From the NCBI GenBank assembly GCA_002722545.1, contig PBMI01000045.1:1-64000 (forward strand): 64,000 nt of DNA, written 5' to 3'. The DNA is from Opitutia bacterium (GTDB lineage Bacteria; Verrucomicrobiota; Verrucomicrobiia; Opitutales; Seribacteraceae). Shown here piece after piece: positions 38,127-48,900 of the stretch. Positions within the stretch are counted from its first letter, which is position 1. The number at the start of each line of letters is the position of its first letter. Position numbers and translations under genes: made by a program. The notes beneath the pieces are model-generated. The model was given only the letters and a program-made list of their open reading frames with translations. It made no database searches and was not told the DNA's origin.

Positions 38127-38789
38127 ATGTTAACCGTAGGAACAATACTAACAAATCGCGTCCGTGTCCTTCTACGAGACATTGACGAAGGCGGCGTACA
38201 GTGGCGTGACCCAGAGTTGATCCAATGGTTCAACGAGGCATGTGCTGAGGTCGCGAGAGTTCGCCCAGAAGCGTGTAGCACTACAGGCTCGTTTCAGCTC
38301 CAAGCTGGCTCAAAACAGAGTGTGGCAACGCTAGGTGCGTCACGTGTGCTTGAGGTTATCTGCAACATGAAAAACGGCGAAGAAGGCCGTGCGGTTCGCC
38401 ACGTCGAGCGCTCTACGTTGGATAATGAGGACCCTAATTGGATGGCGGGCAGCAAGACTGACACCGTATTTCGATACAGTGTTAGCCTGACAGACCCACG
38501 CTCATTCTACGTGTACCCACCTGCTGACGGCACAGGTAGCTTGTTGATGGTTACTGGCACAACGCCAAATGAGGTGGAATCGCTAACCGACCCATTCCCG
38601 CTACCGTCAATGTATGCGGCGTGTGTGGCTAACTACATTCTTCACCGTGCGTTCGCTAAGTTCACTGAGTCGGAGTCTATGCAGGCTCGGGCACAAAACT
38701 ACTACAACGTGTTTGTGTCTCAGATTGGTGACACTCAAGCAAGCATGGAGAATGACAACGCCAAGACCCGTGACCCAATAGGGGCGTAA
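38127..38789 (+). CDS. head-tail connector/adaptor-like protein
   Basis: Position and phage-adaptor-like sequence (RVRVLLRDIDEGGVQWRDPELIQWFNEACAEVARVRPEA). Confidence 0.6.
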   Translation: MLTVGTILTNRVRVLLRDIDEGGVQWRDPELIQWFNEACAEVARVRPEACSTTGSFQLQAGSKQSVATLGASRVLEVICNMKNGEEGRAVRHVERSTLDNEDPNWMAGSKTDTVFRYSVSLTDPRSFYVYPPADGTGSLLMVTGTTPNEVESLTDPFPLPSMYAACVANYILHRAFAKFTESESMQARAQNYYNVFVSQIGDTQASMENDNAKTRDPIGA

Positions 38790-38790
38790 C

Positions 38791-39405
38791 ATGGCGTACG
38801 TTCAAGAATGGGTTGATAGCATCAGAATGGACGTACCCGAGCCGCTGGATTCTACAGTGGCTCGTCAAGTTAGGTACGCCATTCAAGAGTTCTTCCGAGC
38901 TTCGGAGGCATGGCTGCATACAGAGCGTATAGCGCTTGTTGATGACAACGCGCCTCTTGAGGGCATGCCTGATGAAACGTATGTCGCTGCTACGAAGTAC
39001 GCTTATTTCGAACCAGCTGACCGAGAAGGGCGCTATAAGCTCGTAAGTGAGCTACCTCATAGGTTAATGCCCGCAAGGCGCATAGGTTGCTTTGCGCACA
39101 GTGGTAACAGAATCCTGTTAGACGCATTCGAGGAAGGTACGCTTGAGGTGTCGGTTGTCGTGCAGCCCAACCGTAATATCGACAGCGTACCTGACTCACT
39201 AGGCGACAAATGGTTTGATGTAATCCGTCGTGGTGCGATTGCCCGTCTGCTTTCTATGCCTGAAAAAGAGTGGTCGAATCCGCGTGCTGCTGCAACGTAT
39301 GAAGCGCATTTCCGCGAAGGTATAGCTAAGGCCAAACGTGAGGCGAGAGACGACCGAAGCAGGCCAAAGCGTTCGGTGAGATTTAATAAGAGTTTCGCAT
39401 GGTAA
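38791..39405 (+). CDS. phage structural/connector protein
   Basis: ORF, position; function inferred. Confidence 0.55.
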   Translation: MAYVQEWVDSIRMDVPEPLDSTVARQVRYAIQEFFRASEAWLHTERIALVDDNAPLEGMPDETYVAATKYAYFEPADREGRYKLVSELPHRLMPARRIGCFAHSGNRILLDAFEEGTLEVSVVVQPNRNIDSVPDSLGDKWFDVIRRGAIARLLSMPEKEWSNPRAAATYEAHFREGIAKAKREARDDRSRPKRSVRFNKSFAW

Positions 39406-39788
39406 CTGACCCTTTTGCAGTTGACGATATTGAATTGGTGTTCCCTACGATAGAGCCGTATATCGAACGGCTCTATCGTTGTTTCGGCGGATACCCAGTG
39501 GAGGAGGTTAAGCGCCTCCTTAAGATCCGAGCTGCAACACTCCACCTAGTAGGTGAGGACTCGTTTTTTATAGCCCAATGGGAAGAGGGCAAAGCGCATG
39601 TGTTGTGCGCCGCAGCAATGAGCGGCCATGTTAGTGATTGGTCGGAGATAATGACAAGTGTATCGGCTTACCTAAAAGAGCTGGGGTGCAAGAAGTTCAC
39701 GTTCACGAGCCCGCGTAAGGGCTGGTCGAAGGTGGCGGAGCAGGTCGGTTTTAATGTTGAGTCTGTAACGTATGTGAAGGAGCTTTAA
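39399..39788 (+). CDS. GNAT-like phage protein (T7 gp13-like position)
   Basis: GNAT-like C-terminal pattern LKELGCKKFTFTSPRKGWSKVAEQVGFNVESVTYVKEL. Confidence 0.5.
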   Translation: MVTDPFAVDDIELVFPTIEPYIERLYRCFGGYPVEEVKRLLKIRAATLHLVGEDSFFIAQWEEGKAHVLCAAAMSGHVSDWSEIMTSVSAYLKELGCKKFTFTSPRKGWSKVAEQVGFNVESVTYVKEL

Positions 39789-40351
39789 TGTCTAGCCCTG
39801 ATAAGCCTAAAACATCAGAAGGTGAAAAATTACAGGTCGAGCTAGCGTCAAGAATGTTTGACGAGGGTTCAAAAGTTAAAGAGGCTACACGAGATTCGTT
39901 CATGGCCTCAAATAGACGTGACAACCGCTCGCAGCTTATGGCTCGTGTGGGTGCAGAGTCTGCTAAAGTCAGCAAGGAACGTCTACAGCAGAGCCGTCGA
40001 CAGGGTTCATACAAGACTGTAGATGGCGGTGTTGATGTTAAGTCTGCGGGTATCGCAGCGACGGGTAAAGGTGGGCGTTCTTATGATGCAGAGGGCGATA
40101 TTGTCCGCCGTGATACGTCAAGCACGGAGCGAGTTGCCCGTAGCATGGGGGCAGAAGGCCATCAGCGTTCAATGAGTGACTTCGTTGAGGACAACAAGAA
40201 AAAACAAGCAGTCTTTGATTTGATTGGCGCAGGCGCGCAGGTTTACATGTACGGCACGGATTCCGAAAAGAGTGGTAAAAGCGATAAAGGCAAAACGTCG
40301 GGGAATGACGCTAACGCAAGTGTCGCGGATATTTTAGGAGCGTTAGAATAA
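39788..40351 (+). CDS. phage virion-associated hypothetical
   Basis: ORF in structural cluster. Confidence 0.5.
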   Translation: MSSPDKPKTSEGEKLQVELASRMFDEGSKVKEATRDSFMASNRRDNRSQLMARVGAESAKVSKERLQQSRRQGSYKTVDGGVDVKSAGIAATGKGGRSYDAEGDIVRRDTSSTERVARSMGAEGHQRSMSDFVEDNKKKQAVFDLIGAGAQVYMYGTDSEKSGKSDKGKTSGNDANASVADILGALE

Positions 40352-41049
40352 TGGCAACAACTACTAGCGACGCCAGCTCGAACAATACCCAATATTCTGG
40401 TTTACCTTGGAGCATGAGCAGCATATCGCAGTCGTCTACAGCTTCGGTGGTCAATAATATGATCAACAAGGCGAAAACGGCGGCTGCTTCGGAGCTTGAT
40501 TATGAGGCTGAGCTTGAGCGTATGTATCAGAACCAAATCACGGATTATGAGCAAAATACGCTACCTATCATTAACGACTTACTAGCCGAGAGTGAGAGTA
40601 CATCGATTGTTGATAGGTCAAGGTCACTCAGCGAGAACTTAAATGCTAAAACAACTGAGGTAGCGAATAGACAATTGGGCTACAGCATGGGAGGTCAGCT
40701 TGCTTCGCAGCGTAATGCGATCAATCGAGGTCAAAACCGTACTGTTGCGGCTTCACGTTCGGCCACCATGACGCAGGCGTATGAGGACCAGCGCGTTAAG
40801 CAGCAGGCGGCTCGTACGCAACTTATGTCTATCAGTGAGCAGTTACAGTCATCTGGTACGGCTTCAATGTCGCAAGCATACCAAGCTAAAGAGCAGCGTG
40901 ATGCGGCCTACAAAGCGGCTAAAGGTGGCTTCATGTCACAAGTTGGTGCCGTGGCCGGTGGTGTAATTGGCGGGGTATTTGGTGGCCCAGCGGGTGCGGC
41001 TGCGGGTGCGTCAATTGGTAGCGCAGCAGGCGGAATGATAGGAGGTTAA
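40351..41049 (+). CDS. internal virion-like protein with Gly/Ala-rich membrane-active C-terminus
   Basis: GAVAGGVIGGVFGGPAGAAAGASIGSAAGGMIGG. Confidence 0.55.
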   Translation: MATTTSDASSNNTQYSGLPWSMSSISQSSTASVVNNMINKAKTAAASELDYEAELERMYQNQITDYEQNTLPIINDLLAESESTSIVDRSRSLSENLNAKTTEVANRQLGYSMGGQLASQRNAINRGQNRTVAASRSATMTQAYEDQRVKQQAARTQLMSISEQLQSSGTASMSQAYQAKEQRDAAYKAAKGGFMSQVGAVAGGVIGGVFGGPAGAAAGASIGSAAGGMIGG

Positions 41050-41050
41050 A

Positions 41051-42844
41051 ATGGCAGGTTATGGAATGCGTGATGGTTCGGCTATTATTAATGCGATAGG
41101 CCAGTATGCACAATATGCGGAAAGACGCGAAGAACGTGAGTACCAGCGTGAGCGACAAGAACGCTTAGACGCAGAGAACATGCGACGCCAGCGACTAGCT
41201 GATGAGCGCAGTAGTGCCTTGTTTGAGCGCCAGATGAGCGAGTACGACCACAAAGAGGCTGAGCGCCAAAGAATAGCTGATGAGCGCCAGCGATTAAGGG
41301 ACGCACGACAAGGCTATGTTGATGATGTTACGGCTTCAATTGACGAGCAGGAACGGGCGGAGCTGAACAGGTTTAATCGTGCGTTAACGCGCGATGGCGG
41401 CGACATAGAAGTAGCCAGCAATGGTGATGGTACGGTGTCGTTTGGTGTGCTTAAGTCTAACGGCGAACGAGCGCCATTAACCGTAAACCCAAACGACAAC
41501 ACGAGTACGCCTTTGCGAGCCAAGGAGGAAGATTTAAGTCGCCTACAGGCTCACGCTGCTAAAAGTATTGAGGTCGCGGAACAAAACGGCATAGCCCCTG
41601 AGCACCATGCAGCTTATGTACGCGCGAGTTTTACTGCGGACGAGAACGGTGTTGTGCGCGAGGCTTCACGCGATGAGTTTAAGGAAAACCTCAAGCAGCA
41701 AGGTTTGCTAAATGTTGCGCAGGATAAGCAGGTTTCACCGGATGAGGATGTTCCTACTGAAGAAAACCTCAATCGTTCAGCTGCGAGGCAAGAGGCCGCG
41801 AATGAGGCTAAGCGCGAGGGCACTCGTCGTTTAGCTGGTGTTAGTGGCCGTGTTGCTGCGCTGGAAAAAGCTTTCGGTAAAAAGGCGCACGGTGACTCTG
41901 CGAGGGCATCGTTTAAGGGTGATGTTGCGAAAGTTACGCCGAGCAATAAGGTTAGCACTCCCGAGGGAGCTGAGGACTTAGCCAAGACTAAGGAAGCGAT
42001 TGACCAATCAGGTGAAGCACTGCCAAAGGTGAATCGCGCCCTAGAGCCAATTGCACAGGTTGAGGACGTTGAGCAGAAGATGCAGGCCATTAAGGACAAG
42101 TATGCGGCTAAGCGCAAGCGCGCAGCTGTTGTCGGCGAGCTGTATCTAACGGGTAATATCAACGAAAAGCAAATGCGTAACTACATGGATACGGGCGATA
42201 TGCGTTTCAGTACGCATGATATTGAGAAGCACAGAGCCGATATTTATGAGGTGCAGGCGAACGCTAACGCTAAGGTAATTAAGGCGCGTAAAGAGCTGCT
42301 TAACGCTCAAGTGGCGGCGGCAAAAGCTACAACCACCAATGTAGAGTCACAGCAAAAAGCGCTTAAAGACACACGTAAGTACCTCGGTGATGTTGGCGCG
42401 TCGGTCGCTGGTTATATTGGTAGCATTCGAGGCTACAAACCTGCGCAAATCAAAGGGCTTGAGTCACAAATTAATATCCTTGCTGACCGCTTTATGGCTA
42501 ATGGCCGCTACAGTGTTGAGGCTATGAGTACGCCAGAATTTGCCGCAATGTGGTCGCATGGTATTGAGTCTTATCTTCGTGCTGAGCCAAATGCTGAGTT
42601 AACGGTGATGAGCGTTACGCCCTACATAACAGCGGTTGAGGCTAAGTATAAGCCCGAAACGGCTAATACAATCAAAGCTGTTAGCGCGTACTCAGGACTT
42701 GGCGTTAGTGAAGTCAGAGACGTTTATAACGACAGGTACAACGAGGATCGTGCGGAGTTCGAGCAAAAGGGCGGCCAGTGGAATGAAGCAGCCCAACGCG
42801 ATTTCGACGAGCTATTTAAGGAAACGTACCTTTATAAAAATTAG
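41051..42844 (+). CDS. internal virion-like coiled-coil protein
   Basis: Long Arg/Glu-rich coiled coil followed by globular region; adjacent to giant protein. Confidence 0.55.
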   Translation: MAGYGMRDGSAIINAIGQYAQYAERREEREYQRERQERLDAENMRRQRLADERSSALFERQMSEYDHKEAERQRIADERQRLRDARQGYVDDVTASIDEQERAELNRFNRALTRDGGDIEVASNGDGTVSFGVLKSNGERAPLTVNPNDNTSTPLRAKEEDLSRLQAHAAKSIEVAEQNGIAPEHHAAYVRASFTADENGVVREASRDEFKENLKQQGLLNVAQDKQVSPDEDVPTEENLNRSAARQEAANEAKREGTRRLAGVSGRVAALEKAFGKKAHGDSARASFKGDVAKVTPSNKVSTPEGAEDLAKTKEAIDQSGEALPKVNRALEPIAQVEDVEQKMQAIKDKYAAKRKRAAVVGELYLTGNINEKQMRNYMDTGDMRFSTHDIEKHRADIYEVQANANAKVIKARKELLNAQVAAAKATTTNVESQQKALKDTRKYLGDVGASVAGYIGSIRGYKPAQIKGLESQINILADRFMANGRYSVEAMSTPEFAAMWSHGIESYLRAEPNAELTVMSVTPYITAVEAKYKPETANTIKAVSAYSGLGVSEVRDVYNDRYNEDRAEFEQKGGQWNEAAQRDFDELFKETYLYKN

Positions 42845-42918
42845 TAACACTACTAAAAATCATAGTAGTAATAATGTTAAAATCCCTATCACTTAATTGT
42901 GTTAGGGATTTTTTTATA
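42840..42918 (+). promoter_or_regulatory. operator/promoter/terminator module
   Basis: attagtaacactact (42840-42854), agtagtaataatgtt (42864-42878), TGtTAAAAT (42875-42883), then hairpin aatccctatcac/gtgttagggatt + T-run. Confidence 0.65.
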
Positions 42919-42921
42919 AGT

Positions 42922-45900
42922 ATGAGTGATTTCATAGATGAGTTGATCCGAAGGGGCGAGCGTAGAGGAGACTTTGCCAAGAACAAACCAGAGGACGCAA
43001 TTGATGATGTTGAGCTACGGGATGGCGATAGTGGCGGTATCGGTGAGCCAAAAGATGCGCGTTTCGAGGGCTTTAACACTGTGGAAAAGCCGCATGATTG
43101 GCGTAATGACGACCACCCAAACGCAAGTGACGCGCAGGCCGTAACGCAGGGTGTGCTTGATGAAGGTGGCTACGTTGTAAAAGGCAATGAACGAGGACGG
43201 TACAAGCGCCCACTGTCACGTATGTATGATAAGAATGGCAATGACATTGCGTCGCGCATGGTTGAGTCGGGTGCGGCTGCACCAGATAGAAGTGTCGATG
43301 CCACGCAGGCTGAAATGCTTGGCATTGCCCGTCGAGCGTTGGGCTATGCTCCGTCAAGTGACGAGAAGATGAACGCAGTAGGCCAGAAAATCCGTGAGAG
43401 CAACGATGAGTTCAGGCCGTGGGAAAATGCGGTTTTAGAGTCTAAAGTGTACGACCGACGCTCAACGTTTGAACGTGCATTTGACCGTGGTACTGATGAA
43501 ACAAAAGCGGCGCTAGGTGGCGCGCTTAACTATATCGGTGAAATGGTCGGCAATGAGGAATGGGCTGCCGAGGGTCGGGAGATTGCGCGTAGGCACGGTG
43601 TTGATGCGGCTCTTAATAAGCGTAAATTCGAGTCTGTAGACAAGGTTGAGGGCTTTAGTGATGCTTTAGACTATGTGGTCGAAACTCTAGGCGAGGCCGC
43701 CCCTGGTCTTATAGTCGATGCGTTAGCTACTGCGGGCACTGTGGCAGTCGGTGCAGTGTCAGGTGGTGCAGGTGCTGCTGCGGGTGTCGGGCTAATGGGG
43801 GCTATGCGAGCTACCGCTGGTCGAGCGCTCATGAAAGGTGCGAAAGCTGGCCTATACGCTGGCCCCGCGTTATCTGGGTTCGTACAGTCTGCGGGTGCTA
43901 TGGAGAACCGTTTGGACAGCACAGGTGAGGGTGAGCACACAGAGGCCGCGACGCTATCGGGTGCTGCTGGCGCTGCGCTAAATGCACTGCCTTTCGTTGC
44001 TGTGCTTGGTAAATCGCTCAAAGCTACTGGCCTGTCTGATGAGGCTGCAAAACCAGTGATGGATGCGCTATCGAAGCCGTCTGTTACCAAGCGTTTAAAA
44101 GATGTTTTAGGCACTACGGCAATCGGTGCTGCGGCGGAGGGCATTACTGAAACGGCGCAAGTTATAACTGATGAGATTATCGCCACAGAGGTAGGTGATG
44201 ATGAGTGGAGACTAGAAACGCGCGACGCTGTTGAAGCGGGTATCCGAGCTGTTATCGGCGGTGGTGCTATGGGTGGTATCGCATCTACAGCGGGTAATGC
44301 TGTTGGCTTTATGCGCGAGTACAACCAAGCTCGTCAGGGAGCAGATGCAGAGGGCGAACAAATAAATGCTGATGGCTGGAGGGCTGACACTGTTGAGGAA
44401 GTAGAGGACGACGGTGTTCCATTTTCGAGTGACGACTCGCTTGAGCAGAGTGTTGAGCGAGCAGCTAAAAAGCGCCCTAAAAGCAAACCGAACGCCAAGG
44501 TAGAAACAGATGATACGGGAGTCGTAGGCCAAGGCCAATTTGATTCGCTAACTACCCGTGATGTGCCAAACCTAAGCAGTGACCGCTACGATGAGCTACG
44601 CGAAATACTTGAGCCAAAAGGTAAGCCGCTTAATGAGTCTCAGGTAGGAGCGCTTATTGATAACGGCACACTAACAAATGAGGAATTAGCGCGCTACGCC
44701 GCTGATAGTCACTATGGCGCAAGCACTCCGCTAAGTGGCGGGTATGACAAGGCTCGTGGTGATGAGGCACTTGCCCGTGTCTTTAAGCAAGTAGTTCGTC
44801 TGTCTCGTGATGGTAAACTCAAGCTGACTGAGCAAGAACGCAACCGTTTAACAGAGGCTGAGGAAGAAAGCACGGATACCGCGTTAAGAGCGGCGTTAGG
44901 GTCTATCAACCCAGAATTCAATAACATTGTGTATCGCAATGCTAACCAATTCGATGGTCGCGCTATGTTTCGTGACTACAGCAAAATCAAACGCGACCGA
45001 ATAAAGAACCGTGAACGTATCAAGAAAGAAGCGCAAGTCGAGAAGTCAATTGAGAACGCGCCGACTGTTAAGATTCCAGAAGGTGAAGCGCCTAAAGAAA
45101 AGCCAAAAGGTGTCGTAAAAAGCGCCCCAGATTGGATCAAAGAAGGCCGCAAGCCAAGCAAAGAAGAAATCGACGAAGCAATGGCTATGCTGGATAACGC
45201 GAAGGACAAGCTTAAAGTCCGCATCAGAAATGTTATTCAGGGCAAAGGCAAGAATACACAGGCCGCTAGAGATATATTCGCTGTCGAGGTGGCTAAGAAT
45301 GCAAAACAACTAGCCGAGGTAGGCCAACACTATGACTTCGAGTCATCAGGTTCGCTTGAGGCCGACAAGCTTACTCTACTGAACAAGATTGTTGATAGCA
45401 GCATTGAAGGTACTAAGCCAGATAAACCCAAGGCGAAGGAGAAAGCGCAGAAGCCGACCACCACTGAGGGCAAGGTTGAGTATCTTAAGCAAGAGCTTGG
45501 AACACGTACGGCCAGTGATGGTGATATGGGTAAATTGCTGGAATCGCATGACCAGTACCGTAAGTTCGTTAAAGATGGTGACGCGGTTGATCCGTCTAAA
45601 TTGTCCGATACTGCGCGTAACACATTAAAACAGCGCGCTAAGTTCGCTGATAATAAAGATATAGTTAAGCAAATCGATGAGCTACAGGCGCGTGTTGATA
45701 AGTTCGAGTTCATTCAGTCGTTCCGCAAGGCGGTGGATTCTATGTACGAGGAGACCGCAGCAACGAAGTCTCAACGTGAAATGGGTGAGCGTACAGACCA
45801 GCAAGTCGCGTACAGTGAGCGTGATGAGAACGGTGATGAGCGAAACGTTGGTGATGTTCAGAGTGTTGTGGACACCGGCGATAATGACCTAGAGGTTGCG

Positions 45901-48900
45901 GCCAACTACACCCGCAGAACGCAAATGGCCGAGCGTGTCTATAAAGAGCTAAAGAAAATCAAGGGTATGAATAACGCGGCTCTTGTTAAGTTCATGCGCG
46001 AAACTGTAAAACCTACAGAGCGCGAAGCAGCCCTCGGAGACCGCCTGCCTAAGCGAACCCGCAAGCGCAAGGCTATTGATAACCAGAAAACGACCAAGGA
46101 CAACCAGTTTGACCAGTTCGATACGAACAAACCATTGTTCACCTATGGCGACCAAGAAAAACGCCCAGATACTCGCCACTTGTCGAAAGGCACGGTTAAC
46201 CGACTCAAAGAGCACTTGGAGAACGATGATTTAGAAGCGTTTGGCAAGCTGTTAGAAAAGACAGGGATTATGCCCAAAGAGGCGACAATTGGTGAAGTGA
46301 AAATGACACCTAGTGAGCGCCTAGCTTCGGCGGCGCGTAATTCGTTCGCGAACAACAAGCTATACAGGTCAGCTCGCGCACGTTCAGGTGAGAAGCGAAG
46401 TGATCGCGGCCTTATGGTACGTGACAATGAATCGGGTAAACCACTTAATGTTGACTTGGACGCTGTTACTCGATGGGCATTGCGTGAGGACAAAATTGAC
46501 CTTAATGACGGCGACATAAATCTCAACGAAGAGCTTGCTACTGCGGTGCTAAGTGGTATTTCAGCGTTGGCCGACCTGCGCCTTGATGATGGCCGCCCAA
46601 TGTTTAGCTTTAACCTAGATACTATTCGTGATAGCGCTGTAGTGTACCGTGTTGATGGCGATAAACTGGCATCTGTGACTATGGGGTCTATCCGCAACGG
46701 CCTCAACTACAAAGGCAAAAAGCGCAGTACGAAAGTTGATGTTGTCCAGCCTAAGCATGTGGACAGAGATAAGCGCTCTCTGCTGCGTAGAATAGGCATT
46801 AAGCTGTCAGATAAGCCAGACTTCAATACGATCATTGCAGTGGCTGAGAACGCCGTAGCGGTGGGTGATTTACTGCCTAAAGAGCTGGTTTCTCTTACTT
46901 CGTCGATTGAGCACAACTTGAGGTCTAGCCGAACGCTGTCGGACTTAATGCCAGAAGATATAGGCAACGTGTACCGTGATGAAGTGTCCTATGACGATAT
47001 TGCTTCATTGGTCTCAAAGGCTGTGAACGAGGGTAAAATCACTGAGGAACGCGGTGATGAGATACTACTCGATGCCAAAAATAGGGTGTTTGATAAGGAC
47101 TTTGAGCAAGCGGCCAAAGAAGGTGGGGAGCTAACTATCGACACGGCGCGTGTTGATGATGAGATAGCGAACCGCGATGAAGTCTCTACGGCGAACAATA
47201 CGCGAGGCGTGTTACGTAAGACCAAGCGCAAGGACAAAAGTGGTGGCGGAGCGCAAACGGCTATTAGAAGGTCACTTGAACAAAGTGTAGAGTCGGCAAA
47301 AGCAGATTACCAACTTGCCGTAAGGAGACCTGATAGAGTTTCAGCAGACGGTGTTGATGTTAAGGCGAAACTAGTAGCGGAGGCCAAACGTAAATTAGAG
47401 GTGGCTGAGTTAGCGCTTAAAAGCTACAAGGATACAGAAGTTGGAGAAGGCACGGACTTGAGCAAAGGCCGCAAAATTCAGCTAAACCGCAAGCTAAAGA
47501 AAGTGGTTAAGCGCAATCGTGGCCTGGCTAGAAAGTCTATGTTCCGTTTCTTTGAAATGACGCGCACACGTCTAGCTCGCATTCACCCAGATGCTGCGGC
47601 GAGGGCGGACAGGTTCACTGCACTACAACGAAATGCTACGGAGTATTTCGCGTCACGTATTGGCAAGGAGGTAGGAGACAATAAGGCGATTCAGAAGGGC
47701 TACGAGGACTCTATTAACAAGGTTAAAAGTCCCGAGCGTGAGAAGTACGAGGCTTTCATAGCACAGCTAAATGCGTACGTTAGAAAGCATGATAAAAACT
47801 TCAAGCCTGTAGCATCTAAGGTCCACCTAGACTTGCATGCTGTTGAACGAAACAGAGGAGGTTTCTTGTCCATACTTCGTGAGGCGGGAGTTAAGAACCC
47901 AGAGGCCACGCTTGACTCAATACTGGACGGTCGAGGATACCCAGAGTACGCAATTAGACCGGAGCTTAGCAATCAACCAAGGTCGGGGCGTAGGGTGCTA
48001 GAGCCACTTTACGAGAAGCTAAAGGAAGGTGGCTACGTGGATACAGACGCACCGAGACACTTACTCCGCCTTGTTAACTCGTCAACTAGCTGGGCTGCAT
48101 GGAATGAGACGCATGGCGGCGTTAAAAACGGTAAGTGGGATTCTAATGCAGAGTTCAATCGCATACAGAGCGAGGTGCATACGGGCAATCGTCAGGAGTT
48201 CGCTAAGTTGTATCAGGGCGTTACGGGGCGTTTAGGCATGAACATGTCGCCTATACTACGTAACCTTAACTCTGCTGCTTTAGCTTTTCAGTCGGCTACG
48301 GTGCTGTGGTTCACTGGCCTAGCGAGTGTGCCGGAGGTAGCGGCAACATACTCTCGTATGCGCGGCGATACTAAAGGAATGCTGGACGACGCCAAGAGCG
48401 TTTTAACAGGGGTAGGGCGAGAGAAAATGTTTAAGGTCGCTCGCGATTTTGACATTATCACCGATGACGCTATCGAGCACTCGCTACAAGAAATGTACAA
48501 CATGAACGACTTAACTATGGGTCGTATCTCACAAGGTATCCAAGCCTTTGTGTTCAAGTACAACGGCCAAAACTATGTGACCAAAATGACACGTGCAATA
48601 GCGACTAAGGCGGCTGAACGCTACCTTGTTCGTGCCGTGGAAGATGGGGCTGATGGGGAGAAGCGCTTAAAAGAGCTAGGCGTAACTGCGGCAGACGTTA
48701 AAGCATTCGCATCGGACGCAGACTTAACAAGCCCAGCTGGTAAACGTTATCGTGATGCGGTTCACCAGTTCGTTAATGAGGCCGTGACTAACCCACGTTC
48801 TACGCAGCTACCGCTTGTGGCAAATGATCCGCGTTTCTTACTCGTGACTACCCTTAAAAAGTTCTTCTACGGGTTCTATGACAACGTACACAAGTCGTTG

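Noticed and set aside
43671-44324. 217-aa minus-strand ORF inside the giant gene
   Set aside because: Antisense shadow ORF with Ala/Ser/Pro-rich composition and no expression signals
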